Source of the DNA: Thermofilum sp. ex4484_15
GTDB taxonomy: Archaea; Thermoproteota; Thermoprotei; Thermofilales; EX4484-15
Length of the DNA: 8,153 bases
Direction: 5' to 3'
Assembly: GCA_002254595.1 (NCBI GenBank)
Contig: NJEH01000035.1
Coordinates: forward strand, 1 to 8,153
Translations under genes and position numbers: made by a program
Notes under the pieces: model-generated
Database searches by the model: none
What the model saw: the letters and a program-made list of their open reading frames with translations, nothing else
What the model was told of the DNA's origin: nothing
Part shown: piece by piece, positions 5,734 through 8,153 of the stretch
Layout of the letters: every line of letters starts with the position of its first letter
Numbering within the stretch: position 1 is the first letter of the stretch

Positions 5734-5766
5734 TCCCTGAAAAGCTAATAATTTAGGGCGTTCAGC

Positions 5767-6003
5767 ATGGCTGAATACGTCCTTTACATTAAATCGAGGA
5801 ATCCGGAGTGCGCAGAGGCCGTAAAGTTACTGAGGAAAGCTAATGTGAAGTTTAAAGTAATAGATATAGATGTTAACGGTATAAAGGGATTTATGTGGAA
5901 GGACGTGGGTTCGCCGAACGATGTGCCTTTTTTGGTATCTGAGAATTTCATAGCTTCTGGCCTTGAATCCATTAAGAAGATTATAGGTAATTTAAAAAGG
6001 TAA
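5767..6003 (+). CDS. Small glutaredoxin/thioredoxin-fold protein lacking the N-terminal active-site Cys
   Basis: The 78 residues fit a glutaredoxin-like fold: first strand YVLYIKS (4-10), active-site loop and helix RNPECAEAVKLLRKA (11-25), second strand VKFKVIDID (27-35), then the cis-proline motif DVPFLV with Pro54, and a C-terminal helix. Classical glutaredoxins have CPYC at the loop. Here the motif is Asn12-Pro-Glu-Cys15, so the nucleophilic Cys is replaced and Cys15, the only cysteine in the protein, sits at the resolving position. Ordinary dithiol or monothiol glutaredoxin chemistry is therefore unlikely. Alternatives are a mixed-disulfide or binding role through Cys15, or a structural role. 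The ATG at 5767 has little Shine-Dalgarno signal and a predicted leader of about 10 bases. It is followed by a separate promoter for serS. Confidence 0.7.
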   Translation: MAEYVLYIKSRNPECAEAVKLLRKANVKFKVIDIDVNGIKGFMWKDVGSPNDVPFLVSENFIASGLESIKKIIGNLKR

Positions 6004-6036
6004 GGGACGTACTAACGTAATAAGTATCAGGAATTG

Positions 6037-6044
6037 TTTATATC
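6037..6044 (+). promoter_or_regulatory. TATA box of serS
   Basis: TTTATATC is a strong match to the archaeal TATA element. Its centre near 6041 predicts initiation at about 6067, just before AAGGAGTGAG and the ATG at 6086. This places the 6086 ATG within the mRNA. Confidence 0.6.
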
Positions 6045-6085
6045 AGTCCTTTTAATTTCTAATAGGACGAAGCCTAAGGAGTGAG

Positions 6086-6118
6086 ATGAACTACGTGGAG
6101 CATACTTTACTTGCTTAG
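6086..6118 (+). other. 10-codon ORF with good ribosome binding site overlapping the serS 5' end
   Basis: ATG at 6086 follows GGAG (6078-6081) with 4-base spacing and opens MNYVEHTLLA, closed by TAG at 6116-6118. It overlaps the TTG start of serS (6111) in another frame. Removing one base after this ATG would join it to the serS frame and give M-T-T-W-S-I-L upstream of LLRNNP, so it may be the true serS start interrupted by a single-base insertion rather than an independent peptide. Confidence 0.4.
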
Positions 6119-7466
6119 GAATAATCCTGGAAAACTAAAGGAATCCCAAAGGAGGAGAGGGCTTGATCCTAAAATAGTAGACAGGGCTAGGCTGTATGAT
6201 GAATTATGGAGGAGGAAGCTAAGCGAATTGAATGAGTTAAGACATGCCCATAACGTCATTACAAGGGAAATAGGGAGGATTAAGGATTCAACTTTAAGAT
6301 CCAAGAGGATAGAGGAGGCTAAGGCCTTACTCCATAAAATTAAGGCATTAGAAGACGAGGTTGAGAGGTATAAAGCTTTAAGGGATAAATTACTACTTTC
6401 GATACCTAACGTAGTACATGAAACCGTACCCGAGGGGGAGGGCGAGGAGGATAATGTACCGGTATACTTTTACGGTAAGCCTAAGGTGTGGAGGGGGTAC
6501 TTAGATAAGTTCTTACTTCAAGTAAATGAGGCTAACATAGATTACGAGGTCGTCGAGAGAAGGCCCTTAAGCCATTACGAAATGGGTTATACGTTAGGAC
6601 TCATAGATACCGAGAGGGCTTCTAAGGTAGCCGGTTCTAGGTTCTATTACCTATTAGAGGACTTAGTATGGCTAGAGCTAGCCCTAATCCTATACGCTTT
6701 AGATTACTTATCCAGAAAGGGCTTCATTATAATAGAACCTCCATTCATGATGAGGAGGAGGCCTTACGAAGGCGTAACTAGCCTATCCGATTTCGAGGAC
6801 GCTATTTATAAAGTAGAGGATGAGGACCTTTACTTAATAGCTACATCGGAGCATCCAATAGCAGCTATGTACATGAATGAAGTTATACCTAAAGGAGAGT
6901 TACCTTTAAGGTACGCCGGTATAAGCCCTTGTTTTAGAAAGGAAGCCGGTGCCCACGGTAAGGATACTAAAGGTATCTTTAGAGTACATCAATTCAATAA
7001 AGTTGAACAATTCGTCTTCTCGTTACCTGAAGATTCATGGAAACTCCACGAGGAATTATTAAATAATGCCGTAGAACTGTGGAAAGGGCTAGGGATACCC
7101 TTTAGGATAGTTAACGTATGTACTGGCGATTTAGGGGTAGTAGCAGCTAAGAAGTACGATTTGGAAGCTTGGATGCCAGGTCAGGGTAGATTTAGGGAAG
7201 TGGTTTCCTGTAGTAACTGTACCGATTACCAATCCTATAGGTTAAACATTAGGTACGCTAAAGCTAGGGGTTTACCTGCTGAAGGTTACGTCCATACCCT
7301 TAACTCCACGGCTATAGCTACCTCTAGGGCTATAACTGCTATATTAGAGAATTATCAAACGGAAGATGGATGTATAGAAATCCCTAGAGTGCTTAGGAAA
7401 TATTTGGAGCTATTCCCTAAAGCCCCTAAGGAATATATATGCCCTAAAGATAGGGGGAAAGAGTGA
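6111..7466 (+). CDS. serS: Seryl-tRNA synthetase
   Basis: This class II aminoacyl-tRNA synthetase charges tRNA-Ser and tRNA-Sec-type acceptors with serine. With the TTG start it has 451 residues. The N-terminal coiled-coil arm that grips the tRNA long variable arm covers about 20-100 (ELRHAHN, then KALLHKIKALEDEVERYKAL). Class II motifs are present: motif 1 ending in EPPF (209-212), TSEHP (245-249), motif 2 RYAGISPCFRKEAG (267-280) with Arg276 and the loop to FRVHQF, and motif 3 NSTAIATSRAITAILENYQ (398-416) with Arg406. It is the common SerRS, not the rare methanogen type. The start is uncertain. TTG 6111 has GGAG 10 bases upstream, but the same frame encodes TTWSILY just before it, resembling the conserved beginning of archaeal SerRS, and is closed by TGA at 6087-6089. 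The next gene starts 1 base after the stop. Confidence 0.95.
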   Translation: MLRNNPGKLKESQRRRGLDPKIVDRARLYDELWRRKLSELNELRHAHNVITREIGRIKDSTLRSKRIEEAKALLHKIKALEDEVERYKALRDKLLLSIPNVVHETVPEGEGEEDNVPVYFYGKPKVWRGYLDKFLLQVNEANIDYEVVERRPLSHYEMGYTLGLIDTERASKVAGSRFYYLLEDLVWLELALILYALDYLSRKGFIIIEPPFMMRRRPYEGVTSLSDFEDAIYKVEDEDLYLIATSEHPIAAMYMNEVIPKGELPLRYAGISPCFRKEAGAHGKDTKGIFRVHQFNKVEQFVFSLPEDSWKLHEELLNNAVELWKGLGIPFRIVNVCTGDLGVVAAKKYDLEAWMPGQGRFREVVSCSNCTDYQSYRLNIRYAKARGLPAEGYVHTLNSTAIATSRAITAILENYQTEDGCIEIPRVLRKYLELFPKAPKEYICPKDRGKE

Positions 7467-7467
7467 T

Positions 7468-8004
7468 ATGCCACAGAAATATAAGTTAATGATAAAGGAT
7501 GGATGGATAAAAGTCATAAATAACGGGAGGATAGGAGAGCTTTATCATAAGGATTATATGGGGCTTATAGAGGAGGGAGAGGTTAGGTTAAGGCCTTATG
7601 AGGCGGTTTTCTTAATATACAATGATAGAGCCTATATAGTTGATGAACATAATAAACCTTTGGACCTAAGAGATCTACTGAAGAAACTAATTAGTATGGA
7701 CGAAAATGTTTGGTTAAAATTCTTAATTTATAATGACTTAAGGAGAAGGGGGCTCCTAGCAAGAGAGGTAGAGGGAAGAGGTATTAAATTTGCAGTAATC
7801 AATAAATCAAAGGACGATAAAATAGTTAGCTATTACGTTTATGTAATACCGGAAGGCGAAAAGGTAAGTTTTAGGGAAATAAGGAACATAATTAACGAAT
7901 GTATAAGGTTAAGGAAGGAACCCATTATAGCCATAGTTGATAAAGAAGGAAATATTTCCTACTATTCTCTCTCCTTCTTTAAGGGATTATTAAAAGCTAC
8001 TTAA
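7468..8004 (+). CDS. endA: tRNA-splicing endonuclease family protein, probably the non-catalytic structural subunit
   Basis: The C-terminal domain fits the archaeal tRNA-intron endonuclease pattern: WLKFLIYNDLRRRGLLAREV (82-101), GIKFAV (105-110), SYYVYVIPEG (121-130) and RKEPIIAIVDKEGNISYYSL (149-168). The N-terminal part (to about residue 75) resembles the family's N-terminal domain (GRIGELYHKDYMGLIEEGEV). In the M. jannaschii enzyme Tyr115, His125 and Lys156 are catalytic. Here the Tyr position lies within VINKSKD and the His position is Ser121 or nearby, so both seem lost; a Lys (150) remains. Crenarchaea have heterotetrameric (alpha-beta)2 enzymes, and this looks like the structural partner, with a catalytic EndA expected elsewhere. 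The ATG at 7468 follows the serS stop by 1 base, with GAGTGAT directly before it, so the pair is probably one tRNA-related operon. Its last 8 bases overlap the convergent gene. Confidence 0.72.
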   Translation: MPQKYKLMIKDGWIKVINNGRIGELYHKDYMGLIEEGEVRLRPYEAVFLIYNDRAYIVDEHNKPLDLRDLLKKLISMDENVWLKFLIYNDLRRRGLLAREVEGRGIKFAVINKSKDDKIVSYYVYVIPEGEKVSFREIRNIINECIRLRKEPIIAIVDKEGNISYYSLSFFKGLLKAT

Positions 8005-8153
8005 TCCTACCTGAAGGCCCTGCTTTCTTAAATCTACTTTGCAATTTCTCTAGTACTTTAGGCAAAGTAGTATATTCCATCTCCTCAGGTCCTAGCCTAT
8101 GCGGCATGAAGGGCCCGTGCTTACGCATATAATCCGCTACTATTTCAGCTTGC
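7997..8153 (-). CDS. C-terminal 52 residues of an unrecognised protein (start outside window)
   Basis: The minus strand is open from the window edge to the TAG at 7999-7997. It encodes 52 residues that include EIVADYMRKHGPFMPHRLG, then PEEMEYTTLPKVLEKL, and end in AGPSGRIK. The absence of stops, the biased codons (AGG, GAG, AAG) and the convergent arrangement, with only 8 bp of overlap with the plus-strand gene, support a real gene end. The composition is charged and soluble, with a helix near the end and a basic tail. I cannot assign a family from this fragment. Confidence 0.65.
   Translation of the reverse strand, partial: QAEIVADYMRKHGPFMPHRLGPEEMEYTTLPKVLEKLQSRFKKAGPSGRIK

Noticed and set aside
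5650..5766. A small RNA gene in the divergent gap
   Set aside because: There is one CTGA (CCCTGAA) on the plus strand without a box C or paired boxes, and no tRNA-like stems; the gap is explained by two promoters.
5784..6304. Minus-strand open frames at 5784-5972 and 6107-6304
   Set aside because: They are shadows of the glutaredoxin-like gene and the 5' end of serS and lack ribosome binding sites.
1..8153. CRISPR arrays, insertion sequences, tRNA genes or defence islands
   Set aside because: I saw no regularly spaced repeats, transposase frames, terminal inverted repeats or tRNA cloverleaf on either strand; the gene content is core metabolism and information processing.

Overview
The window looks like the chromosome of a crenarchaeal (Thermoproteota) thermophile. 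The evidence is a RadA recombinase, an archaeal-length (227 aa) triosephosphate isomerase, an archaeal-type SerRS, a tRNA-intron endonuclease-type protein, a box C/D guide RNA, TATA/BRE promoters with very short leaders, and AGG-rich arginine coding at moderate to low GC. I cannot name the genus. There are no tRNA or rRNA genes, insertion sequences, CRISPR arrays or signs of recent transfer; this is compact core chromosome.

Layout. Positions 1-570 (+) are the 3' part of radA, followed by a perfect 8-bp AT hairpin. A 115-aa protein of unknown function lies at 659-1006 (+). The 153-bp gap after it holds a box C/D sRNA (about 1051-1106, +) with two 12-nt guides, its own TATA box and a T-rich terminator. 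Positions 3681-1160 (-) form a three-gene operon: an Lrp-type regulator with a cysteine-rich tail, then sufC, then sufB/sufD. A 17-bp palindrome abuts its promoter. Positions 4487-3804 (-) are tpiA, and 5649-4543 (-) encode a two-domain protein (degenerate adenylate-kinase-like plus deoxyribosyltransferase-like). Divergent from it, 5767-6003 (+) encodes a small glutaredoxin-fold protein that lacks the nucleophilic cysteine. Next come serS (6111-7466, +) and, 1 bp later, an EndA-family protein without catalytic Tyr/His (7468-8004, +). The 3' end of an unrecognised convergent gene (8153-7997, -) closes the window.

How the parts fit together. The clearest system is the Fe-S assembly operon. A DNA-binding protein whose C-terminal tail carries six cysteines is co-transcribed with a minimal SufC plus SufB/D pair. 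The single scaffold retains both the SufB Cys and the shared His-Glu residues, which suggests a homodimeric B2C2 machine controlled by a cluster-sensing autoregulator. The other module is translation and tRNA related: serS with an EndA structural subunit, plus the guide RNA, both of whose guides match 23S rRNA as I remember it. The 5' end of serS is odd: conserved N-terminal residues are encoded upstream of the first usable start, in a frame closed by a stop, and one base separates them from a well-placed ATG.
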